A DNA stretch of 64,000 nucleotides from Sophora flavescens (lineage: Eukaryota; Streptophyta; Magnoliopsida; Fabales; Fabaceae): NCBI GenBank assembly GCA_030762895.1, contig JAUPTC010000015.1, positions 3,197,989 to 3,261,988 of the forward strand, given 5' to 3'. Positions 27,473-41,538 of the stretch are shown in pieces (the first letter of the stretch is position 1; each line of letters opens with the position of its first letter). The notes beneath the pieces are model-generated. The model did no database searches. It worked only from the letters and a program-made list of their open reading frames with translations, and was not told the origin of the DNA. The position numbers and the translations under genes were made by a program.

Positions 27473-29040
27473 GTACCTATTGTATACCCAATATTTTAAA
27501 CTCAAAACCCTATTTCAAACCCCAAACCCTAATTTTGACCCTAAACCCAAAATTTGACCCAAAACTAATTTGACCAAAACCCTAATTTAAACCCAAAACC
27601 CTAATTCTAACCTTATTTTTTACGCAAACCTTATTTTTCACACAAAACCCTAATTCAACCCCCTTTTACCCAAAACCCAAAATTTGTCCCAAAGCCCTTA
27701 TTTTGACCCTATATTTGACCCAATATTTAAAACTCAAAACCCAATTTCAAACCTTAAACCCTAATTTTGACCCTAAACCCAAAATTCGACCCAAAAACCT
27801 AATTTTGAACCGAAACCCGAATTTTAACCCAAAACCGTAATTCTAACCTTATTTTTAACCCGAAACCTTATTTTTCACCGAAAACCCAAATTCAAACCCT
27901 AAACCCTAATTTGACCTAAAACCCAAATTTTGATCCAAAACCCAAAATTTAACCCCAAAGCCCTAATTTGGACCCAAAACCCTATTTTAAACGCAAAACA
28001 CTAATTCAAACCCTTAACCCTAATTTTGATCATAAACCCGAATTTTGACCCAAAACCCTAATTTGAACCCAAAGCCCTATTTTTAACCCAATACCCTAAT
28101 TCTAACCCTATTTTTGACCCAAAACCCTAATTTGAACCCAAAGCCCTATTTCAAACCCTAATTTTGACCCAAAGCCCTAATTTTGACCCGAAACCCTAAT
28201 TTTGACCCAAAACCCTATTTTGAACTCAAAACCCTATTTCAAACCGTAAACCCTAATTTTGACCCTAAAGCTAACCAAGAACCCTAATTTTAACCCGAAA
28301 CCCTAATTTTAAACCAAAACCCTAATTCTAACCCTATCTTTGACCCAAAACCCCATTTTTAACTCAAAACCCAAATTCAAACCCTAATCCCTAATTTTGA
28401 CCAAAAACCCTAATTTGGACCCAAAATCCAACTTTTGACCCAAAACCCCGATTTTGATCCAAAACCCTAATTTGGACCCTAAACCCTAAATTTGACCTAG
28501 AACCCTAATTTTGTCACGAAACCCTAATATAACCCTAAATTTGACCCTAAACCCTAAATCTGACCCGAAACCCTAAATTTTGACCCAATACCCTATTTCT
28601 AACCTTATTTTTGTCCCAAAACCCTATTTTAAACTCCAATCCCTATTTCAAACCCTAAACCCTAATTTTGACCATAAACCCTAAATCTGACCTAGAACCC
28701 TAATTTTGAGCCGAAACCCTAATTTTAAACCAAAACCGTAATTCTAACCCTATTTTTGACCCAAAACCCTATTTTTAACTCAAAACCCAAATTCAAACTC
28801 TAAACTCTAATTTTGACCAAAAACCCTAATTTGGACCCAAAACCCAACTATTGACCCAAAACCCCGATTTTGATCCAAAACCTTAATTTTAACCTAAACC
28901 CCTAATTTGGACCCTAAACCCTAAATTTGACCCAGAACCCTAATTTTGTCACGAAACCCTAATATAACCCTAAACCCTAATTTTGACACTAAACCCTAAA
29001 TTTGACCCCGAACCCTAATTTTGACCCAAAGCCCTAATAA
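27473..29040 (+). repeat. H17, HOR of 1,568 bp
   Basis: The landmark lacks one C (GTACCTATTGTATAC). Near 28120-28150 block G is replaced by a recombinant join (CCCTAATTTGAACCC, then AAGCCCTATTTCAAACCC). Confidence 0.85.
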
Positions 29041-30630
29041 GTACCCTATTGTATACCCAATATTTTAAACTCAAAACCCTATTTCAAACCCCAAACCCTA
29101 ATTTTGACCCTAAACCCAAAATTTGACCCAAAAACCTAATTTTGACCAGAAACCCTAATTTAAACCCAAAACCCTAATTCTAACCTTATTTTTTACGCGA
29201 AACCTTATTTTTCACACAAAACCCTAATTCAAACCCAAAACCCAAATTTTGACCCAAAACCCAAAATTTGTCCCAAAGCCCTTATTTTGACCCTATATTT
29301 GACCCAATATTTAAAACTCGAAACCCAATTTCAAACCTTAAACCCTAATTTTGACCCTAAACCCAAAATTCGACCCAAAAACCTAATTTTGAACCGAAAC
29401 CCGAATTTTAACCCAAAACCGTAATTCTAACCTTATTTTTTACCCGAAACCTTATTTTTCACTGAAAACCCAAATTCAAACCCTAAACCCTAATTTGACC
29501 TAAAACCCAAATTTTGACCCAAAACCCAAAATTTAACCCCAAAGCCCTAATTTGGACCCAAAACCCTATTTTAAACGCAAAACACTAATTCAAACCCTTA
29601 ACCCTAATTTTGATCATAAACCCGAATTTTGACCCAAAACCCTAATTTGAACCCAAAGCCCTATTTTTAACCCAATACCCTAATTCTAACCCTATTTTTG
29701 ACCCAAACCCCTATTTTAAACTCAAAACCCTATTTCAAACCCTAATTTTGACCCAAAGCCCTAATTTTGACCCGAAACCCTAATTTTGACCCAAAACCCT
29801 ATTTTGAACTCAAAACCCTATTTCAAACCGTAAACCCTAATTTTGACCCTAAAGCTAACCAAGAACCCTAATTTTAACCCGAAACCCTAATTTTAAACCA
29901 AAACCCTAATTCTAACCCTATCTTTGACCCAAAACCCCATTTTTAACTCAAAACCCAAATTCAAACCCTAATCCCTAATTTTGACCAAAAACCCTAATTT
30001 GGACCCAAAATCCAACTTTTGACCCAAAACCCCGATTTTGATCCAAAACCCTAATTTGGACCCTAAACCCTAAATTTGACCTAGAACCCTAATTTTGTCA
30101 CGAAACCCTAATATAACCCTAAATCTGACCCCGAACCCTAATTTTGACACGAAACCCAAAATTTTGACCCAATACCCTATTTCTAACCTTATTTTTGTCC
30201 CAAAACCCTATTTTAAACTCCAATCCCTATTTCAAACCCTAAACCCTAATTTTGACCCTAAAGCCTAATTTTTGAGCCGACCTAGAACCCTAATTTTGAG
30301 CCGAAACCCTAATTTTAAACCAAAACCGTAATTCTAACCCTATTTTTGACCCAAAACCCTATTTTTAACTCAAAACCCAAATTCAAACTCTAAACTCTAA
30401 TTTTGACCAAAAACCCTAATTTGGACCCAAAACACAACTATTGACCCAAAACCCCGATTTTGATCCAAAACCTTAATTTTAACCTAAACCCCTAATTTGG
30501 ACCCTAAACCCTAAATTTGACCCAGAACCCTAATTTTGTCACGAAACCCTAATATAACCCTAAACCCTAATTTTGACACTAAACCGTAAATTTGACCCCG
30601 AACCCTAATTTTGACCCAAAGCCCTAATAA
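29041..30630 (+). repeat. H18, HOR of 1,590 bp
   Basis: TACGCG copy with canonical order. Block B carries the V2 double GAGCCG segment (30266-30303). Confidence 0.85.
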
Positions 30631-32191
30631 GTACCCTATTGTATACCCAATATTTTAAACTCAAAACCCTATTTCAAACCCCAAACCCTAATTTTGACCC
30701 TAAACCCAAAATTTAACCCCAAAGCCCTAATTTGGACCCAAAACCCTATTTTAAACGCAAAACACTAATTCAAACCTTATTTTTACGCAAACCTTATTTT
30801 TCACACAAAACCCTAATTCAAACCCAAAACCCAAAATTTGTCCCAAAGCCCTTATTTTGACCCTATATTTGACCCAATATTTAAAACTCGAAACCCAATT
30901 TCAAACCTTAAACCCTAATTTTGACCCTAAACCCAAAATTCACCCAAAACCTAATTTTGAACCGAAACCCAAATTTTAACCCAAAACCGTAATTCTAACC
31001 TTATTTTTTACCCGAAACCTTATTTTTCACTGCAAACCCAAATTCAAACCCTAAACCCTAATTTGACCTAAAACCCAAATTTTGACCCAAAACCCAAAAT
31101 TTAACCCCAAAGCCCTAATTTGGACCCAAAACCCTATTTTAAACGCAAAAACACTAATTCAAACCCTTAACCCTAATTTTGATCATAAACCCGAATTTTG
31201 ACCCAAAACCCTAATTTGAACCCAAAGCCCTATTTTTAACCCAATACCCTAATTCTAACCCTATTTTTGACCCAAACCCCTATTTTAAACTCAAAACCCT
31301 ATTTCAAACCCTAATTTTGACCCAAAGCCCTAATTTTGACCCGAAACCCTAATTTTGACCCAAAACCCTATTTTGAACTCAAAACCCTATTTCAAACCGT
31401 AAACCCTAATTTTGACCCTAAAGCTAACCAAGAACCCTAATTTTAACCCAATCCCTAATTTTAAACCAAAACCCTAATTCTAACCCTATCTTTGACCCAA
31501 AACCCCATTTTTAACTCAAAACCCAAATTCAAACCCTAATCCCTAATTTTGACCAAAAACCCTAATTTGGACCCAAAATCCAACTTTTGACCCAAAACCC
31601 CGATTTTGATCCAAAACCCTAATTTGGACCCTAAACCCTAAATTTGACCTAGAACCCTAATTTTGTCACGAAACCCTAATATAACCCTAAATTTGACCCT
31701 AAACCCTAAATCTGACCCGAAACCCTAAATTTTGACCCAATACCCTATTTCTAACCTTATTTTTGTCCCAAAACCCTATTTTAAACTCCAATCCCTATTT
31801 CAAACCCTAAACCCTAATTTTGACCATAAACCCTAAATCGACCTAGAACCCTATTTTTGACCCAAACCCCTATTTTAAACTCAAAACCCTATTTCAAACC
31901 CTATTTTTGACCCAAAACCCTATTTTTAACTCAAAACCCAAATTCAAACTCTAAACTCTAATTTTGACCAAAAACCCTAATTTGGACCCAAAACCCAACT
32001 ATTGACCCAAAACCCCGATTTTGATCCAAAACCTTAATTTTAACCTAAACCCCTAATTTGGACCCTAAACCCTAAATTTGACCCAGAACCCTAATTTTGT
32101 CACGAAACCCTAATATAACCCTAAACCCTAATTTTGACACTAAACCCTAAATTTGACCCCGAACCCTAATTTTGACCCAAAGCCCTAATAA
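30631..32191 (+). repeat. H19, HOR of 1,561 bp with two ectopic patches
   Basis: Block C holds an E/F-type patch at about 30708-30775, like the one in H14. Block B, about 31850-31915, is replaced by G-type sequence (GACCCAAACCCCTATTTTAA), so GAGCCG is missing. Confidence 0.85.
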
Positions 32192-33763
32192 GTACCCTAT
32201 TGTATACCCAATATTTTAAACTCAAAACCCTATTTCAAACCCCAAACCCTAATTTTGACCCTAAACCCAAAATTTGACCCAGAAACCCTAATTTAAACCC
32301 AAAACCCTAATTCTAACCTTATTTTTTACGCGAAACCTTATTTTTCACACAAAACCCTAATTCAAACCCAAAACCCAAATTTTGACCCAAAACCCAAAAT
32401 TTGTCCCAAAGCCCTTATTTTGACCCTATATTTGACCCAATATTTAAAACTCGAAACCCAATTTCAAACCTTAAACCCTAATTTTGACCCTAAACCCAAA
32501 ATTCGACCCAAAAACCTAATTTTGAACCGAAACCCGAATTTTAACCCAAAACCGTAATTCTAACCTTATTTTTTACCCGAAACCTTATTTTTCACTGAAA
32601 ACCCAAATTCAAACCCTAAACCCTAATTTGACCTAAAACCCAAATTTTGACCCAAAACCCAAAATTTAACCCCAAAGCCCTAATTTGGACCCAAAACCCT
32701 ATTTTAAACGCAAAACACTAATTCAAACCCTTAACCCTAATTTTGATCATAAACCCGAATTTTGACCCAAAACCCTAATTTGAACCCAAAGCCCTATTTT
32801 TAACCCAATACCCTAATTCTAACCCTATTTTTGACCCAAACCCCTATTTTAAACTCAAAACCCTATTTCAAACCCTAATTTTGACCCAAAGCCCTAATTT
32901 TGACCCGAAACCCTAATTTTGACCCAAAACCCTATTTTGAACTCAAAACCCTATTTCCAACCGTAAACCCTAATTTTGACCCTAAAGCTAACCAAGAACC
33001 CTAATTTTAACCCGAAACCCTAATTTTAAACCAAAACCCTAATTCTAACCCCATCTTTGACCCAAAACCCCATTTTTAACTCAAAACCCAAATTCAAACC
33101 CTAATCCCTAATTTTGACCAAAAACCCTAATTTGGACCCAAAATCCAACTTTTGACCCAAAACCCCGATTTTGATCCAAAACCCGAATTTGGACCCTAAA
33201 CCCTAAATTTGACCTAGAACCCTAATTTTGTCACGAAACCCTAATATAACCCTAAATTTGACCCTAAACCCTAATTTTGACACGAAACCCTAAATTTTGA
33301 CCCAATACCCTATTTCTAACCTTATTTTTGTCCCAAAACCCTATTTTAAACTCCAATCCCTATTTCAAACCCTAAACCCTAATTTTGACCCTAAACCCTA
33401 ATTTTTGAGCCGACCTAGAACCCTAATTTTGAGCCGAAACCCTAATTTTAAACCAAAACCGTAATTCTAACCCTATTTTTGACCCAAAACCCTATTTTTA
33501 ACTCAAAACCCAAATTCAAACTCTAAACTCTAATTTTGACCAAAAACCCTAATTTGGACCCAAAACCCAACTATTGACCCAAAACCCCGATTTTGATCCA
33601 AAACCTTAATTTTAACCTAAACCCCTAATTTGGACCCTAAACCCTAAATTTGACCCAGAACCCTAATTTTGTCACGAAACCCTAATATAACCCTAAACCC
33701 TAATTTTGACACTAAACCCTAAATTTGACCCCGAACCCTAATTTTGACCCAAAGCCCTAATAA
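32192..33763 (+). repeat. H20, HOR of 1,572 bp, end of the TACGCG domain
   Basis: Last copy of the central TACGCG domain. Carries TATTTCCAACCG at block A (32951) and the V2 insertion in block B (33401-33436). Confidence 0.85.
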
Positions 33764-35320
33764 GTACCCTATTGTATACCCAATATTTTAAACTCAAAAC
33801 CCTCTTTCAAACCCCAAACCCTAATTTTGACCCTAAACCCAAAATTTGACCCAAAAACCTAATTTAAACCCAAAACCCTAATTCTAACCTTATTTTTTAC
33901 CCGAAACCTTATTTTTCACACAAAACCCTAATTCAAACCCGAAACCCTAATTTGACCCAAAACCCAAAATATTTTGACCCTATATTTGACCCAATATTTA
34001 AAACTCAAAACCCAATTTCAAACCTTAAACCCTAATTTTGACCCTAAACCCAAAATTCGACCCAAAAACCTATTTTTGATCCGAAACCCAAATTTTAACC
34101 CAAAACCGTAATTCTAACCTTATTTTTTACCCGAATCCTTATTTTTCACTGAAAACCCAAATTCAAACCCTAAACCCTAATTTGACCTAAAACCCAAATT
34201 TTGACCCAAAACCCAAAATTTAACCCCAAAGCCCTAATTTGGACCCAAAACCCTATTTTAAACGCAAAACACTAATTCAAACCCTTAACCCTAATTTTGA
34301 TCATAAACCCGAATTTTGACCAAAAACCCTAATTTGGACCCAAAACCCTATTTTTAACCCAATTCCCTAATTCTAACCCTATTTTTGACCCAAACCCCTA
34401 TCTTAAACTCAAAACCCCATTTCAAACCCTAATTTTGACCCAAAGCCCTAATTTTGACCCGAAACCCTAATTTTGACCCAAAACCCTATTTTGAACTCAA
34501 AACCCTATTTCAAACCGTAAACCCTAATTTTGACCCTAAAGCTAACCAAGAACCCTAATTTTAACCCGAAACCCTAATTTTAAACCAAAACCCTAATTCT
34601 AACCCTATCTTTGACCCAAAACCCCATTTTTAACTCAAAACCCAAATTCAAACCCTAATCCCTAATTTTGACCAAAAACCCTAATTTGGACCCAAAATCC
34701 AACTTTTGACCCAAAACCCCGATTTTGATCCAAAACCCTAATTTGGACCCTAAACCCTAAATTTGACCTAGAACCCTAATTTTGTCACGAAACCCTAATA
34801 TAACCCTAAATTTGACCCTAAACCCTAAATCGACACCTAATTTGACACGAAACCCTAAATTTTGACCCAATACCCTATTTCTAACCTTATTTTTGTCCCA
34901 AAACCCTATTTTAAACTCCAATCCCTATTTCAAACCCTTAACCCTAATTTTGACCCTAAACCCTAAATCGACCTAGAACCCTAATTTTGAGCCGAAACCC
35001 TAATTTTAAACCAAAACCGTAATTCTAACCCTATTTTTGACCCAAAACCCTATTTTTAACTCAAAACCCAAATTCAAACTCTAAACTCTAATTTTGACCA
35101 AAAACCCTAATTTGGACCCAAAACCCAACTATTGACCCAAAACCCGATTTTGATCCAAAACATTATTTTTTACCTATACCGCTTATTTGGACCCTAAACC
35201 CTAAATTTGGCCCAGTACCCTAATTTGGACCCCAAACCCTAATATAACCCTAAACCCTAATTTTGACACTAAACCCTAAATTTGACCCCGAACCCTAATT
35301 TTGACCCAAAGCCCTAATAA
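33764..35320 (+). repeat. H21, HOR of 1,557 bp, dispersed subfamily member
   Basis: Shares the short C block and TATTTTTGATCCGAAACC with H6 and H30. The C/D junction is truncated (CCCAAAATATTTTGACCC near 33963). The second GTCACG module is lost (TTTGGACCCCAAACCC near 35222) after a diverged stretch at 35160-35200. Confidence 0.85.
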
Positions 35321-36880
35321 GTACCCTATTGTATACCCAATATTTTAAACTCAAAACCCTATTTCAAACCCCAAACCCTAATTTTGACCCTAAACCCAAA
35401 ATTTGACCAAAACTAATTTTGACAAACTAATTTAAACCCAAAACCCTAATTCTAACCTTATTTTTTACAGACCTATTTTTTCACACAAACCCTAATTCAA
35501 ACCAACCAACCCAAAATTTGTCCCAAAGCTTATTTTGACCTATATTTGACCAATATTTAAAACTCAAAACCCAATTTCAAACCTTAAACCCTAATTTTGA
35601 CCCTAAACCCAAAATTCACCCAAAACCTAATTTTGAACCGAAACCCAAATTTTAACCCAAAACCGTAATTCTAACCTTATTTTTACCCGAAACCTTATTT
35701 TTCACTAAAACCCAAATTCAAACCCTAAACCCTAATTTGACCTAAAACCCAAATTTTGACCCAAAACCCAAAATTTAACCCCAAAGCCCTAATTTGGACC
35801 CAAAACCCTATTTTAAACGCAAAACACTAATTCAAACCCTTAACCCTAATTTTGATCATAAACCCGAATTTTGACCCAAAACCCTAATTTGAACCCAAAG
35901 CCCTATTTTTAACCCAATACCCTAATTCTAACCCTATTTTTGACCCAAACCCCTATTTTAAACTCAAAACCCTATTTCAAACCCTAATTTTGACCCAAAG
36001 CCCTAATTTTGACCCGAAACCCTAATTTTGACCCAAAACCCTATTTTGAACTCAAAACCCTATTTCAAACCGTAAACCCTAATTTTGACCCTAAAGCTAA
36101 CCAAGAACCCTAATTTTAACCCGAAACCCTAATTTTAAACCAAAACCCTAATTCTAACCCTATCTTTGACCCAAAACCCCATTTTTAACTCAAAACCCAA
36201 ATTCAAACCCTAATCCCTAATTTTGACCAAAAACCCTAATTTGGACGCAAAATCCGACTTTTGACCCAAAACCCCGATTTTGATCCAAAACCCTAATTTG
36301 GACCCTAAACCCTAAATATGACCTAGAACCCTAATTTTGTCACGAAACCCTAATATAACCCTAAATTTGACCCTAAACCCTAAATCTGACAACCTAATTT
36401 GACACGAAACCCTAAATTTTGACCCAATACCCTATTTCTAACCTTATTTTTGTCCCAAAACCCTATTTTAAACTCCAATCCCTATTTCAAACCCTAAACC
36501 CTAATTTTGACCCTAAACCCTAATTTTTGAGCCGAAACCCTAATTTTGAGCCGAAACCCTAATTTTAAACCAAAACCGTAATTCTAACCCTATTTTTGAC
36601 CCAAAACCCTATTTTTAACTCAAAACCCAAATTCAAACTCTAAACTCTAATTTTGACCAAAAACCCTAATTTGGACCCAAAACCCAACTATTGACCCAAA
36701 ACCCCGATTTTGATCCAAAACCTTAATTTTAACCTAAACCCCTAATTTGGACCCTAAACCCTAAATTTGACCCAGAACCCTAATTTTGTCACGAAACCCT
36801 AATATAACCCTAAACCCTAATTTTGACACTAAACCCTAAATTTGACCCCGAACCCTAATTTTGACCCAAAGCCCTAATAA
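35321..36880 (+). repeat. H22, HOR of 1,560 bp
   Basis: Block C between 35400 and 35560 is compacted by many one- to five-base losses. Block B carries V1 (36522-36550). Confidence 0.85.
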
Positions 36881-38422
36881 GTACCCTATTGTATACCCAA
36901 TATTTTAAACTCAAAACCCTATTTCAAACCCCAAACCCTAATTTTGACCCTAAACCCAAAATTTGACCCAAAAACCTAATTTTGACCAAAACCCTAATTT
37001 AAACCCAAAACCCTAATTCTAACCTTATTTTTTACCCGAAACCTTATTTTTCACACAAAACCCTAATTCAAACCCAAAGCCCTTATTTTGACCCTATATT
37101 TGACCCAATATTTAAAACTCAAAACCCAATTTCAAACCTTAAACCCTAATTTGACCCTGAACCCAAAATTCGACCCAAAAACCTAATTTTGAACCGAAAC
37201 CCAAATTTTAACCCAAAACCGTAATTCTAACCTTATTTTTACCCGAAACCTTATTTTTCATGAAAACCCAAATTCAAACCCTAAACCCTAATTTGACCTA
37301 AAACCCAAATTTTGACCCAAAACCCAAAATTTAACCCCAAAGCCCTAATTTGGACCCAAAACCCTATTTTAAACGCAAAACACTAATTCAAACCCTTAAC
37401 CCTAATTTTGATCATAAACCCGAATTTTGACCCAAAACCCTAATTTGAACCCAAAGCCCTATTTTTAACCCAATACCCTAATTCTAACCCTATTTTTGAC
37501 CCAAACCCCTATTTTAAACTCAAAACCCTATTTCAAACCCTAATTTTGACCCAAAGCCCTAATTTTGACCAGTTACCCTAATTTTGACCCAAAACCCTAT
37601 TTTGAACTCAAAACCCTATTTCAAACCGTAAACCCTAATTTTGACCCTAAAGCTAACCAAGAACCCTAATTTTAACCCGAAACCCTAATTTTAAACCAAA
37701 ACCCTAATTCTAACCCTATCTTTGACCCAAAACCCCATTTTTAACTCAAAACCCAAATTCAAACCCTAATCCCTAATTTTGACCAAAAACCCTAATTTGG
37801 ACCCAAAATCCAACTTTTGACCCAAAACCCCGATTTTGATCCAAAACCCTAATTTGGACCCTAAACCCTAAATTTGACCTAGAACCCTAATTTTGTCACG
37901 AAACCCTAATATAACCCTAAATTTGACCCTAAACCCTAATTTTGACACGAAACCCTAAATTTTGACCCAATACCCTATTTCTAACCTTATTTTTGTCCCA
38001 AAACCCTATTTTAAACTCCAATCCCTATTTCAAACCCTAAACCCTAATTTTGACCCTAAACCCTAAATCTGACCTAGAACCCTAATTTTGAGCCGAAACC
38101 CTAATTTTAAACCAAAACCGTAATTCTAACCCTATTTTTGACCCAAAACCCTATTTTTAACTCAAAACCCAAATTCAAACTCTAAACTCTAATTTTGACC
38201 AAAAACCCTAATTTGGACCCAAAACCCAACTATTGACCCAAAACCCCGATTTTGATCCAAAACCTTAATTTTAACCTAAACCCCTAATTTGGACCCTAAA
38301 CCCTAAATTTGACCCAGGACCCTAATTTTGTCACGAAACCCTGATATAACCCTAAACCCTAATTTTGACACTAAACCCTAAATTTGACCCCGAACCCTAA
38401 TTTTGACCCAAAGCCCTAATAA
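36881..38422 (+). repeat. H23, HOR of 1,542 bp
   Basis: Short C/D junction (CAAACCCAAAGCCC near 37070) as in H8. GACCAGTTACCC at 37567 is unique. Ends with CAGGACCC (38315) and CTGATATAACC (38341), the pair seen in H4. Confidence 0.85.
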
Positions 38423-39985
38423 GTACCCTATTGTATACCCAATATTTTAAACTCAAAACCCTATTTCAAACCCCAAACCCTAATTTTGACCCTAAACCCA
38501 AAATTTGACCCAGAAACGCTAATTTAAACCCAAAACCCTAATTCTAACCTTATTTTTACCCGAAACCTTATTTTTCACACAAAACCCTAATTCAAACCCA
38601 AAACCCATTTTGATTTGCCAAAATTTGCCCAAAGCCCTTATTTTGACCCTATATTTGACCCAATATTTAAAACTCAAACCCAATTTCAAACCTTAAACCC
38701 TAATTTTGACCCTAAACCCAAAATTCACCCAAAAACCTAATTTTGAACCGAAACCCAAATTTTAACCCAAAACCGTAATTCTAACCTTATTTTTACCCGA
38801 AACCTTATTTTTCACTGAAAACCCAAATTCAAACCCTAAACCCTAATTTGACCTAAAACCCAAATTTTGACCCAAAACCCAAAATTTAACCCCAAAGCCC
38901 TAATTTGGACCCAAAACCCTATTTTAAACGCAAAACACTAATTCAAACCCTTAACCCTAATTTTGATCATAAATCTAATTTTTGACCCAAAACCCTAATT
39001 TTAACCCAAAGCCCTATTTTTAACCCAATACCCTAATTCTAACCCTATTTTTGACCCAAACCCCTATTTTAAACTCAAAACCCTATTTCAAACCCTAATT
39101 TTGACCCAAAGCCCTAATTTTGACCCGAAACCCTAATTTTGACCCAAAACCCTATTTTGAACTCAAAACCCTATTTCAAACCGTAAACCCTAATTTTGAC
39201 CCTAAAGCTAACCAAGAACCCTAATTTTAACCCGAAACCCTAATTTTAAACCAAAACCCTAATTCTAACCCTATCTTTGACCCAAAACCCCATTTTTAAC
39301 TCAAAACCCAAATTCAAACCCTAATCCCTAATTTTGACCAAAAACCCTAATTTGGACCCAAAATCCAACTTTTGACCCAAAACCCCGATTTTGATCCAAA
39401 ACCCTAATTTGGACCCTAAACCCTAAATTTGACCTAGAACCCTAATTTTGTCACGAAACCCTAATATAACCCTAAATTTGACCCTAAACCCTAAATCCAA
39501 CCCTAATTTTGACACGAAACCCAAAATTTTGACCCAATACCCTATTTGTAAGCTTATTTTTGTCCCATAAACCTATTTTAATATCCACTCACTATTTCAA
39601 ACCGTAAACCCTAATTTTGACCCTAAACCCTAAATCGACCTAGAACCCTAATTTTGAGCCGAAACCCTAATTTTAAACCAAAACCGTAATTCTAACCCTA
39701 TTTTTGACCCAAAACCCTATTTTTAACTCAAAACCCAAATTCAAACTCTAAACTCTAATTTTGACCAAAAACCCTAATTTGGACCCTAACCCAACTATTG
39801 ACCCAACCCCGATTTTGATCCAAAACCTTAATTTTAACCTAAACCCCTAATTTGGACCCTAAACCCTAAATTTGACCCAGAACCCTAATTTTGTCACGAA
39901 ACCCTAATATAACCCTAAACCCTAATTTTGACACTAAACCCTAAATTTGACCCCGAACCCTAATTTTGACCCAAAGCCCTAATAA
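38423..39985 (+). repeat. H24, HOR of 1,563 bp
   Basis: Unique changes: CCCATTTTGATTTGCC in block C (38608), ATAAATCTAATTTTTGACC in F (38968), and a diverged B block from 39545 to 39600 (TTTGTAAGCTTATTTTTG, AATATCCACTCAC). Confidence 0.85.
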
Positions 39986-41538
39986 GTACCCTATTGTATA
40001 CCCAATATTTTAAACTCAAAACCCTATTTCAAACCCCAAACCCTAATTTTGACCCTAAACCCAAAATTTGACCCAAAAACCTAATTTTGACCAAAACCCT
40101 AATTTAAACCCAAAACCCTAATTCTAACCTTATTTTTTACCCGAAACCTTATTTTTCACACAAAACCCTAATTCAAACCCTAAACCCTATTTTGACCCTA
40201 TATTTGACCCAATATTTAAAACTCAAAACCCAATTTCAAACCTTAAACCCTAATTTTGACCCTAAACCCAAAATTCGACCCAAAAACCTAATTTTGAACC
40301 GAAACCCAAATTTTAACCCAAAACCGTAATTCTAACCTTATTTTTTACCCGAAACCTTATTTTTCACTGAAAACCCAAATTCAAACCCTAAACCCTAATT
40401 TGACCTAAAACCCAAATTTTGACCCAAAACCCAAAATTTAACCCCAAAGCCCTAATTTGGACCCAAAACCCTATTTTAAACGCAAAACACTAATTCAAAC
40501 CCTTAACCCTAATTTTGATCATAAACCCGAATTTTGACCCAAAACCCTAATTTTAACCCAAAGCCCTATTTTTAACCCAATACCCTAATTCTAACCCTAT
40601 TTTTGACCCAAACCCCTATTTTAAACTCAAAACCCTATTTCAAACCCTAATTTTGACCCAAAGCCCTAATTTTGACCCGAAACCCTAATTTTGACCCAAA
40701 ACCCTATTTTGAACTCAAAACCCTATTTCAAACCGTAAACCCTAATTTTGACCCTAAAGCTAACCAAGAACCCTAATTTTAACCCGAAACCCTAATTTTA
40801 AACCAAAACCCTAATTCTAACCCTATCTTTGACCCAAAACCCCATTTTTAACTCAAAACCCAAATTCAAACCCTAATCCCTAATTTTGACCAAAAACCCT
40901 AATTTGGACCCAAAATCCAACTTTTGACCCAAAACCCCGATTTTGATCCAAAACCCTAATTTGGACCCTAAACCCTAAATTTGACCTAGAACCCTAATTT
41001 TGTCACGAAACCCTAATATAACCCTAAATTTGACCCTAAACCCCCCGAACCCTAATTTTGACACGAAACCCTAAATTTTGACCCAATACCCTATTTCTAA
41101 CCTTATTTTTGTCCCAAAACCCTATTTTAAACTCCAATCCCTATTTCAAACCCTAAACCCTAATTTTGACCCTAAACCCTAAATCTGACCTAGAACCCTA
41201 ATTTTGAGCCGAAACCCTAATTTTAAACCAAAACCGTAATTCTAACCCTATTTTTGACCCAAAACCCTATTTTTAACTCAAAACCCAAATTCAAACTCTA
41301 AACTCTAATTTTGACCAAAAACCCTAATTTGGACCCAAAACCCAACTATTGACCCAAAACCCCGATTTTGATCCAAAACCTTAATTTTAACCTAAACCCC
41401 TAATTTGGACCCTAAACCCTAAATTTGACCCAGAACCCTAATTTTGTCACGAAACCCTAATATAACCCTAAACCCTAATTTTGACACTAAACCCTAAATT
41501 TGACCCCGAACCCTAATTTTGACCCAAAGCCCTAATAA
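39986..41538 (+). repeat. H25, HOR of 1,553 bp
   Basis: Short C/D junction (CCCTAAACCCTATTTTGACC near 40188). After the first GTCACG module a run of seven C (TAAACCCCCCCGAACCC near 41037) marks a small deletion join. Confidence 0.85.
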
